Shown here one piece after another: positions 48,295 through 55,713 of a stretch of DNA of 64,000 nucleotides (the first letter of the stretch is position 1; each line of letters starts with the position of its first letter). Origin of the DNA: Bradyrhizobium sp. RD5-C2 (GTDB taxonomy: Bacteria; Pseudomonadota; Alphaproteobacteria; Rhizobiales; Xanthobacteraceae); contig NZ_BOVL01000007.1 of the NCBI RefSeq assembly GCF_019972155.1, positions 1 through 64,000 of the forward strand, given 5' to 3'. The translations under genes were made by a program, and so were the position numbers. Under the pieces are notes generated by a model. That model saw only the letters and a list, made by a program, of their open reading frames with translations, was not told the origin of the DNA and did no database searches.

Positions 48295-49326
48295 ATGGGT
48301 GAACAAGTGACGATCCAGAAAAATTGGCAAGAACTCATTCGACCGAACAAGCTGCAGGTGACGCCGGGCTCGGACGCGAGCCGGTTCGCCACCGTGGTCG
48401 CCGAGCCGCTCGAGCGTGGCTTCGGCCAGACGCTCGGCAACGCGCTGCGCCGCATCCTGCTGTCCTCGCTGCAGGGCGCGGCGGTGCAGTCGGTGCATAT
48501 CGACGGCGTGCTGCACGAGTTCTCCTCGATCGCCGGTGTCCGTGAAGACGTCACCGACATGGTCCTCAACATCAAGGACATCTCGATCAAGATGCAGGGC
48601 GAAGGCCCGAAGCGCATGGTCGTGAAGAAGCAGGGCCCGGGCGCCGTCACCGCCGGCGACATCCAGACCGTCGGCGATGTCACCGTGCTCAACCCCGACC
48701 TGCAGCTCTGCACGCTGGACGACGGCGCCGAGATCCGCATGGAATTCACGGTCACGACCGGCAAGGGCTATGTCGCCGCCGAGCGCAACCGGCCCGAGGA
48801 TGCGCCGATCGGCCTGATCCCGGTCGACAGCCTGTTCTCGCCGGTCCGCAAGGTCTCCTACAAGGTCGAGAACACCCGCGAGGGCCAGATCCTCGACTAC
48901 GACAAGCTGACCATGACGATCGAGACCAACGGCGCGATCACGCCGGACGACGCGGTGGCCTATGCTGCGCGCATCCTGCAGGATCAGCTCAACGTGTTCG
49001 TCAACTTCGAAGAGCCGCGCAAGGAAGTTACGCAGGAGATCATCCCCGATCTCGCGTTCAACCCGGCGTTCCTCAAGAAGGTCGACGAGCTCGAGCTGTC
49101 GGTGCGTTCGGCAAACTGCCTGAAGAACGACAACATCGTCTACATCGGCGACCTCGTGCAGAAGTCGGAAGCGGAAATGCTCCGCACCCCGAACTTCGGC
49201 CGCAAGTCGCTGAACGAGATCAAGGAAGTGCTGGCCCAGATGGGGCTGCACCTCGGCATGGAAGTGCCGGGCTGGCCGCCGGAGAACATCGACGAGCTCG
49301 CCAAGCGCTTCGAGGATCACTACTGA
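48295..49326 (+). CDS. rpoA: RNA polymerase alpha subunit
   Basis: A 343-residue subunit. The N-terminal dimer domain includes [19 protein letters not shown]. After a linker, the C-terminal domain (about residues 255-325) contains [17 protein letters not shown] and [12 protein letters not shown], the surface that binds UP elements and activators. It is bracketed by terminator-like hairpins on both sides. Confidence 0.99.
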   Translation: MGEQVTIQKNWQELIRPNKLQVTPGSDASRFATVVAEPLERGFGQTLGNALRRILLSSLQGAAVQSVHIDGVLHEFSSIAGVREDVTDMVLNIKDISIKMQGEGPKRMVVKKQGPGAVTAGDIQTVGDVTVLNPDLQLCTLDDGAEIRMEFTVTTGKGYVAAERNRPEDAPIGLIPVDSLFSPVRKVSYKVENTREGQILDYDKLTMTIETNGAITPDDAVAYAARILQDQLNVFVNFEEPRKEVTQEIIPDLAFNPAFLKKVDELELSVRSANCLKNDNIVYIGDLVQKSEAEMLRTPNFGRKSLNEIKEVLAQMGLHLGMEVPGWPPENIDELAKRFEDHY

Positions 49327-49340
49327 TCCGAATTCACCGT

Positions 49341-49372
49341 CGTGGCCGGAGCATCTCCGGCCACGATTTTTT
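49341..49372 (+). terminator. Rho-independent terminator after rpoA
   Basis: CGTGGCCGGA and TCCGGCCACG, ten perfect pairs around GCATC, followed by A and six T. It lies 15 bases after the rpoA stop, a strong intrinsic terminator between rpoA and rplQ. Confidence 0.88.
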
Positions 49373-49379
49373 GCGGCGC

Positions 49380-49418
49380 GATCCCGGAAAAGTGCGCAGC
49401 GGTTTTCCGACAGGGATC
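49380..49418. repeat. Short dispersed-type palindrome, family D
   Basis: Outer arms GATCCC/GGGATC and inner arms CGGAAAA (49385-49391) with TTTTCCG (49403-49409) around GTGCGCAGCGG. I recall the core CGGAAAAGTG..CAGCGGTTTTCCG as a common rhizobial dispersed element. It sits in the rpoA-rplQ gap. Confidence 0.65.
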
Positions 49419-49434
49419 ACGCCCAAACTGAATA

Positions 49435-49460
49435 GCAAAAGCGCGACCTTGCGCTTTTGC
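49435..49460. repeat. Second hairpin upstream of rplQ
   Basis: GCAAAAGCGC and GCGCTTTTGC pair perfectly around GACCTT, adding to the structured leader between rpoA and rplQ. No T-run on either side except the arm itself. Confidence 0.6.
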
Positions 49461-49534
49461 GGGCGAACGCAGGATGCCCACCTGCAAAACTTGTCGCTGA
49501 ACCACCGCGGCAGAATTGAAGAAGGAAGAAGTCA

Positions 49535-49951
49535 ATGCGTCACGGCAAGGTTCATCGGAAGCTCAACCGCACCGCCGAGCACCGGCGTGCGATGTTCGCC
49601 AACATGGCGGCCGCGCTGATCAAGCACGAGCAGATCGTCACCACGCTGCCGAAGGCCAAGGAGCTACGGCCGATCGTCGAGAAGCTCGTCACCCTCGGCA
49701 AGAAGGGCGGTCTCTCCCTGCGCCGCCAGGCGATCTCCGAGCTGCGCGACCTCGACCAGGTCCGGAAGCTGTTCGACACGCTGGCGACCCGCTACAAGGA
49801 CCGCCAGGGCGGCTACACCCGCATCATCAAGGCCGGCTTCCGCTACGGCGACAACGCGGCGATGGCCGTGATCGAGTTCGTCGACCGCGACGTCGACGCC
49901 AAGGGCCAGGACTCCGGTCCGACCCAGGACAAGGAAGCCGAGGCGGCGTAA
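49535..49951 (+). CDS. rplQ: 50S ribosomal protein L17
   Basis: A 138-residue protein at the tunnel exit. It starts [32 protein letters not shown]; the core matches the family, and the last 20 residues are acidic and unconserved. AAGGAAGAAG lies upstream. It is 208 bases from rpoA, beyond a strong terminator, so expression needs readthrough or its own promoter. Confidence 0.97.
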   Translation: MRHGKVHRKLNRTAEHRRAMFANMAAALIKHEQIVTTLPKAKELRPIVEKLVTLGKKGGLSLRRQAISELRDLDQVRKLFDTLATRYKDRQGGYTRIIKAGFRYGDNAAMAVIEFVDRDVDAKGQDSGPTQDKEAEAA

Positions 49952-49978
49952 GCCCGGTTACCGAGCCAGATTTCGAGA

Positions 49979-50002
49979 ACGGCGCCTTCGGGCGCCGTTT
50001 TT
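49979..50002 (+). terminator. Terminator of rplQ
   Basis: ACGGCGCC-TTCG-GGCGCCGT followed by TTTTTG, 27 bases after the rplQ stop. A classic TTCG tetraloop terminator closing the ribosomal cluster. Confidence 0.9.
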
Positions 50003-50027
50003 GTTAGGTGGCGGCGTTCCATCCCCG

Positions 50028-50152
50028 TCGTCGTCCTGGCGAAAGCCAGGACCCATTACCCCAAATCTCAATTGTTGCGCGACGCTGGGGCTCAAACCCT
50101 TCTCATAATCACCTGCGGTGGTAATGGGTCCTGGCTTTCGCCAGGACGACGA
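50028..50152. repeat. Long palindromic intergenic repeat, family A copy 2
   Basis: Perfect 33-base inverted arms at 50028-50060 and 50120-50152, better conserved than copy 1 at 2277-2397. The unit just inside the left arm again reads CCAAAT...AATTGTTGCG..GACGCTGGGG. It lies between the rplQ terminator and the next gene. Confidence 0.92.
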
Positions 50153-50245
50153 GGTGTGTTCTACCTCCTCACGCATCGGTGAGATGCGATTGCGGCGCAT
50201 CATGCCGCGCCCGATATTTCCATCGACATCAATGGAGATGAAGCC

Positions 50246-51040
50246 ATGAGAATTGACCTTTCCGGAAAGACTGCACTGGTGACCGGCTCGACCGCGGGCA
50301 TCGGCAACGCCATTGCGAGGGGGCTGGCGGGAGCCGGCGCCGACGTCGTGGTCAACGGCCGCAGCCAGGCCAAGGTCGATGCCGCGATTGCCGCGATCGC
50401 CAAGGCGGTGCCGGGCGCCAAGGTTCGCGGCATCGCTGCCGACGTCTCGACATCGGCCGGTTGCAAGGCGCTGCTCGCAGCGCTGCCCGAGGTCGACATC
50501 CTCGTCAACAATGCCGGCATCTTCGAGCCGAAGGGCTTCTTCGATATTCCCGACGAGGACTGGAGCCGCTTCTTCGAGGTCAACGTGATGTCGGGCGTGC
50601 GGCTGTCGCGCGGCTACATGCAGGGCATGCTCAAGCGCAACTGGGGCCGCATCGTCTTCATCTCCTCGGAGTCCGGCCTCAACATTCCGACCGAGATGAT
50701 CCATTATGGCACGACCAAGACCGCGCAGCTTGCGATCGCACGCGGGCTCGCGCAGCTGACCCGCGGCACCGCGGTCACCGTCAACTCCGTGCTGCCCGGG
50801 CCGACGATGTCGGAGGGTGTCGAGACCTTCGTCAAGGATCTCGCCAAGCAGAACGGACAGTCGGTCGAGGAGGCGGCCTCCAATTTCGTCAAGCAGCACC
50901 GGCCGACCTCGCTGTTGCAGCGCTTTGCCAGCACCGAGGAGATCGCCAACCTCGTCGTCTATGTCTGCTCGAAGCAGGCCTCCGCGACCAACGGCGCCGC
51001 GCTGCGGGCCGAGGGCGGCATCGTCAACACCATCGCCTGA
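50246..51040 (+). CDS. SDR-family oxidoreductase
   Basis: Short-chain dehydrogenase of 264 residues. TGSTAGIG is at 13-20, NNAG is present, ISSESG supplies the Ser, and YGTTK gives Tyr154 and Lys158. Arg/Ser in NGRSQAK indicate NADPH. The lid is unusual in having GQSVEEAASNFVKQHRPTSL, which fits the FabG-like subgroup often annotated as 3-oxoacyl-ACP reductase. GGAGATGAAG precedes the ATG. It is followed nine bases later by a DUF1330 gene, with which it probably forms an operon. Confidence 0.9.
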   Translation: MRIDLSGKTALVTGSTAGIGNAIARGLAGAGADVVVNGRSQAKVDAAIAAIAKAVPGAKVRGIAADVSTSAGCKALLAALPEVDILVNNAGIFEPKGFFDIPDEDWSRFFEVNVMSGVRLSRGYMQGMLKRNWGRIVFISSESGLNIPTEMIHYGTTKTAQLAIARGLAQLTRGTAVTVNSVLPGPTMSEGVETFVKDLAKQNGQSVEEAASNFVKQHRPTSLLQRFASTEEIANLVVYVCSKQASATNGAALRAEGGIVNTIA

Positions 51041-51049
51041 GGCGCGGCC

Positions 51050-51346
51050 ATGTCAGCCTATGTGATTTCCGAGGTCGACGTGAGGGACGCCGCAGATTTC
51101 GAGGCTTATCGCACGATCGCCGCGAAGGCGATCGCGCAGTATGGCGGGCGTTATCTCGTGCGCGGCGGCGCCGCCGAAGCGGTCGAGGGCGGACCGCCGC
51201 CGAAGAACATCATCGTCGTCGAATTCCCGTCGATGGCGCGGCTGCGCGAGTGGTACGCGTCACCGGAATACGCCGAGGCACTCAAGCACCGGCGGACCGC
51301 GCTGGACCGCCGGCTGATCTTCGTCGAGGGCGTTGTGCCGAGCTAG
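51050..51346 (+). CDS. DUF1330-family small protein
   Basis: A 98-residue ferredoxin-like-fold dimeric alpha/beta protein of the DUF1330 type. AYVISEVDVRDAADFEAYR and GGRYLVRGG are the signatures, and EFPSMARLREWYASPEYAE the C-terminal helix motif. The biochemical role is unknown; family members are often cotranscribed with oxidoreductases. Its last four bases overlap the opposite-strand gene at 51343. Confidence 0.88.
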   Translation: MSAYVISEVDVRDAADFEAYRTIAAKAIAQYGGRYLVRGGAAEAVEGGPPPKNIIVVEFPSMARLREWYASPEYAEALKHRRTALDRRLIFVEGVVPS

Positions 51347-52470
51347 GCCTTGGCCCCGTCGAGAAACTCGCTGAAGCCTGACGGGTGATAGGGGCCGAAG
51401 CATATCTGCTCGAGGACGCCAATTCCGGTCCGGTCGCCGTGGCGCGCGCGCACCACCTGTTGCACGTGCACGTTCTCGCGGGCCAGCGGATCGAGCGTAG
51501 CAGGATCGAACGACTCACCGCCGATCTCGAGCTCGCCCTTCCACATGCCCTGGCCCCATTGCGGATGACCGTAGCCGAGGCCCTTCATCTGGAATTTCAG
51601 GATCGGGTCGAGCGCGATGGTCGAGGTGTGGCCGTCGATGTCGACCAGGTCGATTTCGGCCGACTGCGCCAGCCGCGTGTTCGGCACATATTTGACCCGG
51701 TGCCGCGCGGTCGCCATGCGGCGGTCGAGCCCGTCGACGACGCCGGGGATCTCGGCCTCGCTTCGGTAGAGCGGCGCGGTAATGCCCTCGCGGACCAGCG
51801 CCTCGCCCTGCGTCCCGTCGAAGAAGATCGCATGCGAGATGTGGTCGTCCCAGACCAGCGGAGCCCAGAGGAAGAACACGCTCGGCAGCGGCATCGGCGC
51901 GCCGCCGACGTCGCGTTCACCGACATTGCGCACGCCCCAGGAGCGATCCTTGGTGCCGTAGCAGGTGCGATCGTCGACCTTGATCTCGCCGTCGGGGTGA
52001 CGCACGCCGCCGCTCCAGCGGCCGAACTGGTCGAACCGGGTCGAATCCATCGCGCGGCGGTCGCCCGACCAGAGCGTCTGGCGCGCTTCCTGGATCGCGG
52101 CCGTGCGCGCGGAGAAGGTCAGGTCGCAGGAAAGCCCCGTGGCGTTGTCGTCGAGCACGACGCGGGTCCGCAGCATCGGCTCGATGACCTCGAGCCTGAA
52201 AGGGCCGACCTGCATTTCGGTGCGCTCGATCGGCGCCCGCCGCGAACCGTAGAAGCAGTGCTGCCGTCCGCCGCGCTCCACGACGCTGAAGGCGCAATCG
52301 AGGATTTTGCGGTGCGGGTAGATCGCGATGCCGATGCCGAAATAATACGCGCCGTCCGCGGTGTAGCCGTTGAACCAGGTGCGGTCATAGACATTGCGGT
52401 CGCTGGTCGAGGGAACCGCGATCGGCTCCGGCGTCTGGTGGATGGGGAAGTCGTCCAGTTTGTTGAGCAC
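51343..52470 (-). CDS. Conserved protein of unknown function, partner of a phosphotransferase
   Basis: A 375-residue protein with a GTG start (LNKLDDFPIHQTPEPI) preceded by AAAGGA. Aromatic-rich strands such as RTWFNGYTADGAYYFGIGI and GRWSGGVRHPDG, together with alternating short hydrophobic and polar runs, suggest a mostly beta, lipocalin/AttH-like double barrel. No signal peptide or transmembrane helix. I cannot assign a family or a reaction. It follows the phosphotransferase gene by 21 bases and is very likely cotranscribed with it. Confidence 0.75.
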   Translation of the reverse strand: MLNKLDDFPIHQTPEPIAVPSTSDRNVYDRTWFNGYTADGAYYFGIGIAIYPHRKILDCAFSVVERGGRQHCFYGSRRAPIERTEMQVGPFRLEVIEPMLRTRVVLDDNATGLSCDLTFSARTAAIQEARQTLWSGDRRAMDSTRFDQFGRWSGGVRHPDGEIKVDDRTCYGTKDRSWGVRNVGERDVGGAPMPLPSVFFLWAPLVWDDHISHAIFFDGTQGEALVREGITAPLYRSEAEIPGVVDGLDRRMATARHRVKYVPNTRLAQSAEIDLVDIDGHTSTIALDPILKFQMKGLGYGHPQWGQGMWKGELEIGGESFDPATLDPLARENVHVQQVVRARHGDRTGIGVLEQICFGPYHPSGFSEFLDGAKA

Positions 52471-52491
52471 GCCGATTCCTTTCGATAGTCC

Positions 52492-53571
52492 TCAGTCCGG
52501 CCAGTATGAGAAACTGTTGTGGTCCAGCGCTTGCGCGCAGGCGCCACGGGTCATTTTCAGGAACAGCGCGTCGCCCCGTTCGGAGCGCTGGACGCTGAGC
52601 GCGGAGACGACGCCCATCATGATGCCATGCAGCGTGTAGCGCCGGTAATCCCGCCAGCAAGCATCCCAGTCATAGTCCCGCACGCCGCGCCGGATCAGCT
52701 CCGAATGATAGAACCGCACCAGATCGGCTTCATGAAGCCGCCGTTCCGACGGATCGATGCCGGCCGACAGGAAATAGGCGACGTCGACGATGCCGGGCCC
52801 CACCGTCAGCGTCTGCCAGTCGAGTGTGGCCATCGGACGGGTGTTGCCGCGGACCTCGAACAGCATGTTGTCGAGCCGGAAATCCGCATGCTGTAAGGTT
52901 CGCGGCACCGACCGTTCGGACTGGTAGCGCGGGATCGCGTCCGGAAGCCGGTCGATCAGATCGAGGAATTCCGGCTCGATCACGCCGTGATATCGCTCCT
53001 TGTAGTGACCGATGATGCCGGGCAGCACTGCGCGAAGATCCCTGCGCCGGCTTGCGGCAACCACGAAGCATTGCACTGCATCGAGCGTCGGGTCGTTCCA
53101 TCGCGGCGCATGCAGCGCAGCCGCCTCACGCATCGCTGTCAGGCAGTCGGCGATCGCGCATCCGGCGAGCTGGTCGCCCGGACGCGCGGGCGCCAGATCT
53201 TCCAGGATCAGCGTGAAGTCGTCGGTCGCCGGATCGATTTCGGCCAGGATCGGCCGCGGGGTGTGAATGTCGACGGTCGCCGCCAGCTCGCGATAGAACG
53301 CGACCTCGCGGACATAGAGCGTGTGCGCGGAACCGGAGCGGCGGCTGTCGGGATCCGCGGCCGGGAATTTGCCGACCACGCTTGCGGGCGCGTTCGGCTC
53401 ATCGCCGTCATAGGTCAGATGAAATCGATAGCTGTCGCCGACGAGGCCATTGCCGACCGGTTTGCAGACGAGCTCAACGACTCTGGCCTGGTCGATCACA
53501 CCGGCTTCGCGCAGCGCCCGCGTCATCCACCCCGGATCGATCCGCAACGGATCGGCCGTGAGCAAACTCAT
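52492..53571 (-). CDS. Phosphotransferase-family protein (APH-like kinase fold)
   Basis: A 359-residue kinase-like protein. The catalytic loop HADFRLDN (His228, Asp230, Asn235) and the metal-binding Asp in LDWQTLTVGPGIVD are in place. The N-terminal lobe has VGNGLVGDSYRFHL in place of a glycine loop. This group is close to aminoglycoside/choline kinases and to proteins annotated near acyl-CoA dehydrogenases; resistance is not implied. The ATG at 53571 follows GGGAGG. First gene of a two-gene operon with the unknown protein at 51343. Confidence 0.87.
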   Translation of the reverse strand: MSLLTADPLRIDPGWMTRALREAGVIDQARVVELVCKPVGNGLVGDSYRFHLTYDGDEPNAPASVVGKFPAADPDSRRSGSAHTLYVREVAFYRELAATVDIHTPRPILAEIDPATDDFTLILEDLAPARPGDQLAGCAIADCLTAMREAAALHAPRWNDPTLDAVQCFVVAASRRRDLRAVLPGIIGHYKERYHGVIEPEFLDLIDRLPDAIPRYQSERSVPRTLQHADFRLDNMLFEVRGNTRPMATLDWQTLTVGPGIVDVAYFLSAGIDPSERRLHEADLVRFYHSELIRRGVRDYDWDACWRDYRRYTLHGIMMGVVSALSVQRSERGDALFLKMTRGACAQALDHNSFSYWPD

Positions 53572-53936
53572 CGGTTTCCTCCCATCCCCGTGTATTCCCT
53601 TGGGCGTCACCACCGTTCCGGCCGCGTCTCGCGCGGCCGGATTGAAGACGGGGTGATCGTTGCGCAAATCATACAGGCGATGTCGGGGCTTTGGCAAAGC
53701 CACGCATCGGCCTGTGGGGATATCTCAGGAGGTGCGGTGGGCGGGTTAGCTGCTCTTACTGCGTTGCAGCCGCTTCTCCACGGATCCTGCGCCCAGCCGT
53801 CATTGCGAGCGAAGCGAAGCAATCCATCTGCCCGCAAACGCGGTTGGATGGATTGCTTCGTCGCTATCGCTCCTCGCAATGACGGCGGAGGCAGAGCCGT
53901 AACGCAGTAGGCCTAACCCACGCGACACATTTGTAT
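53572..53936. other. Intergenic region phosphotransferase / oxidoreductase
   Basis: About 365 bases without a gene. It contains the palindromic repeat at 53797-53885 and presumably the promoter of the minus-strand phosphotransferase; I found no convincing -35/-10 pair. Confidence 0.6.
53797..53885. repeat. Palindromic intergenic repeat, family C
   Basis: Left arm CCGTCATTGCGAGCGAAGCG then AAGCAATCCA (53797-53826), right arm TGGATTGCTTCGTCGCTA then TCGCTCCTCGCAATGACGG (53849-53885). Arms pair with small interruptions around a loop of about 22 bases. I recall this CGTCATTGCGAGCG type as widely dispersed in Bradyrhizobium and Rhodopseudomonas genomes. Confidence 0.8.
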
Positions 53937-54950
53937 CTACCAGCCCTCGAGCACGATCTTGCCGCGCGATTTGCCGCTTTCGAGCAGTGCATGGGCGCGC
54001 TTGAGGTTGGCGGCGTTGATGGTGCCAAAAGTCTGGTCGAGCGTGGTGCGCAGCACGCCCTTGTCGATCAGGTCGGCGACGTCGTTGAGCAGATGATGCT
54101 GCGCGATCATGTCGGGTGTCTGGAACGAGGAGCGCGTGAACATCGATTCCCAATGCACCGACACCGCCTTGCCCTTGAACGCGGCGACGTTGAATTCGGC
54201 GGGATCGTCGATCAGGCCGAACTTGCCCTGCGGCGCGATGAAGTCGGCGATCGACTTGTAGTGCTGGTCGGTGAAGGTGAGGCTGGCGACGAGGCCGACC
54301 GGCGGCAGCCTCAAGCTCTCGATCTGCTCCTTCATCGGCTGCGAGTGATCGATCACCGCATGCGCGCCGAGATCGCGGCACCATTTCTGAGACTCCGGCC
54401 GCGTCGCGGTCGCAACCACCGTCAGCCCGGTGAGGCGGCGCGCGAGCTGGATCAGGATTGAGCCGACGCCGCCGGCGCCACCGGTGATCAACAGCGTGCG
54501 CGGATCGAGGCTCTTGCCCGGCACCGCGCCGAGCCGGTCGAACAGCAGCTCCCATGCGGTGATCGAGGTCAGGGGCAGGGCGGCGGCCTGCGCGAATGAC
54601 AACGATGCAGGTTTGTTGCCGACGATGCGCTCGTCGACCAGATGAAATTCCGAATTGGTGCCCTGGCGCTGGATCGAGCCCGCGTAGAACACCTCATCGC
54701 CGGGCTTGAAGAGCGAGACGTCGGGCCCGACCGCGTCGACCACGCCGGCCGCATCGAAGCCGAGGATCTTGTAGCTGCCGTCGGTCGGCGCAGCGCGCTT
54801 GCGCACCTTGTAGTCGACCGGGTTGGCCGAGATGGCCTTCACCGCGACGCGGATGTCGCGCCCGTTCGGTTCGGGCTTGGCGATCTCGAAATCGACGAGC
54901 GAATCCGCCGCCTCGATCGGCAGCGATTTTTGGTATCCGACGGCCTTCAT
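53937..54950 (-). CDS. Zinc-type alcohol dehydrogenase-like (quinone oxidoreductase, MDR) protein
   Basis: A 337-residue medium-chain dehydrogenase. The GroES-like domain has GFDAAGVVDAVGPDV and ANPVDYKVR, lacking the full set of catalytic zinc Cys residues. The NADPH fold shows LLITGGAGGVGSILIQLA. This subgroup reduces quinones, enones or aldehydes with NADPH. CGGAGACC lies before the ATG at 54950. It is divergent from the HxlR gene, with a palindrome in between, so it is very likely that regulator's target. Confidence 0.9.
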   Translation of the reverse strand: MKAVGYQKSLPIEAADSLVDFEIAKPEPNGRDIRVAVKAISANPVDYKVRKRAAPTDGSYKILGFDAAGVVDAVGPDVSLFKPGDEVFYAGSIQRQGTNSEFHLVDERIVGNKPASLSFAQAAALPLTSITAWELLFDRLGAVPGKSLDPRTLLITGGAGGVGSILIQLARRLTGLTVVATATRPESQKWCRDLGAHAVIDHSQPMKEQIESLRLPPVGLVASLTFTDQHYKSIADFIAPQGKFGLIDDPAEFNVAAFKGKAVSVHWESMFTRSSFQTPDMIAQHHLLNDVADLIDKGVLRTTLDQTFGTINAANLKRAHALLESGKSRGKIVLEGW

Positions 54951-55025
54951 GCCTGGTCTCCGTGGTGGGCGATTGCCTGCCGTCTAACTGTCGCGCTAGC
55001 GTCCTTTTGGCAAGTACTGTAAAAT

Positions 55026-55042
55026 CAGGGAACTAGTCCCTG
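55026..55042. promoter_or_regulatory. HxlR operator candidate
   Basis: CAGGGA-ACTAG-TCCCTG, a perfect 6-base-arm dyad, with AGTA and TACT elements placed further out on the two sides. It lies between the divergent HxlR and oxidoreductase genes, 25 bases before the HxlR ATG. A -10-like TATACT (55047-55052) follows. Confidence 0.65.
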
Positions 55043-55067
55043 TTTGTATACTATTGGGAAATTACCG

Positions 55068-55448
55068 ATGAAACGGAAGAATTTTGCGCGCCGGCCGGGC
55101 TGCGCGGTCGAGGCGGCGCTCGACCTGATCGACGGCAAATGGAAGGGCGTGATCCTGTATCACCTGCAGGCCGGCACCCAGCGCTTCGGCGAGCTGCGGC
55201 GGCGGATGCCCGGCATCACCCAGCGCATGCTGACCAAACAGCTGCGGGCGCTCGAGGACGACGGCCTCGTGACCCGCAAGGTCTACGCCGAGGTGCCGCC
55301 GCGGGTCGAATACACGCTCTCCGAACTCGGCGAGAGCCTGCGTCCGGTGATCGATATTTTGAAAGCCTGGGGCGAGGGCCATCAGGAACGGTTGTCCTGC
55401 GCGCCGGCGCCGGAAGTCGTGGTGAAGAAGACGAAGCGGGCGGCTTAG
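55068..55448 (+). CDS. HxlR-family transcriptional regulator
   Basis: A 126-residue winged-helix protein. The single conserved N-terminal Cys (Cys12 in PGCAVEAALDLIDGKWK) is the residue through which QorR/YodB-type HxlR proteins sense quinones or oxidants. RFGELRRRMPGITQRMLTKQLR is the recognition-helix region. The ATG at 55068 follows GGGA; a TTG eight codons earlier is not needed. It is divergent from the oxidoreductase at 53937 and probably represses it and itself. Confidence 0.92.
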   Translation: MKRKNFARRPGCAVEAALDLIDGKWKGVILYHLQAGTQRFGELRRRMPGITQRMLTKQLRALEDDGLVTRKVYAEVPPRVEYTLSELGESLRPVIDILKAWGEGHQERLSCAPAPEVVVKKTKRAA

Positions 55449-55483
55449 AGCATCAATCGGTCACGCCGCAAACTCCGCTGCAC

Positions 55484-55600
55484 CTCTCCCGCTTGCGGGG
55501 GAGGTCGCATCGCATTTCATGCGATGCAGGTGGGGGCTCTTTCCACGATGTGACTCGCGGAGAGAGCCCCCACCCTGGCCCTCCCCCGCAAGCGGGAGAG
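55484..55600. repeat. Palindromic intergenic repeat, family F
   Basis: Perfect 20-base outer arms: CTCTCCCGCTTGCGGGGGAG at 55484-55503 and its reverse complement at 55581-55600. A second inner pair (GTGGGGGCTCT with AGAGCCCCCAC) and a small CATCGCATTTCATGCGATG dyad are also present. I recall this CTCCCGCTTGCGGGAG...GGTGGGGGCTCT pattern as a common dispersed element in Bradyrhizobium. Confidence 0.88.
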
Positions 55601-55659
55601 GGAACGCAGTCCCGACGCCGCTACGTTTCGATGATCTCAGGCACTTCATAGCAATGAAA

Positions 55660-55683
55660 GCCGGGAGCGATGTCGCTCCCGGC
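55660..55683 (-). terminator. Porin-gene terminator
   Basis: GCCGGGAGCGA and TCGCTCCCGGC pair perfectly. On the minus strand the stem is followed by TTTCATT, so it probably ends the porin transcript; it lies 30 bases after the stop. Confidence 0.65.
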
Positions 55684-55713
55684 CTTCGTTTGTTGACGCC
55701 TGATCAGGTCGCG

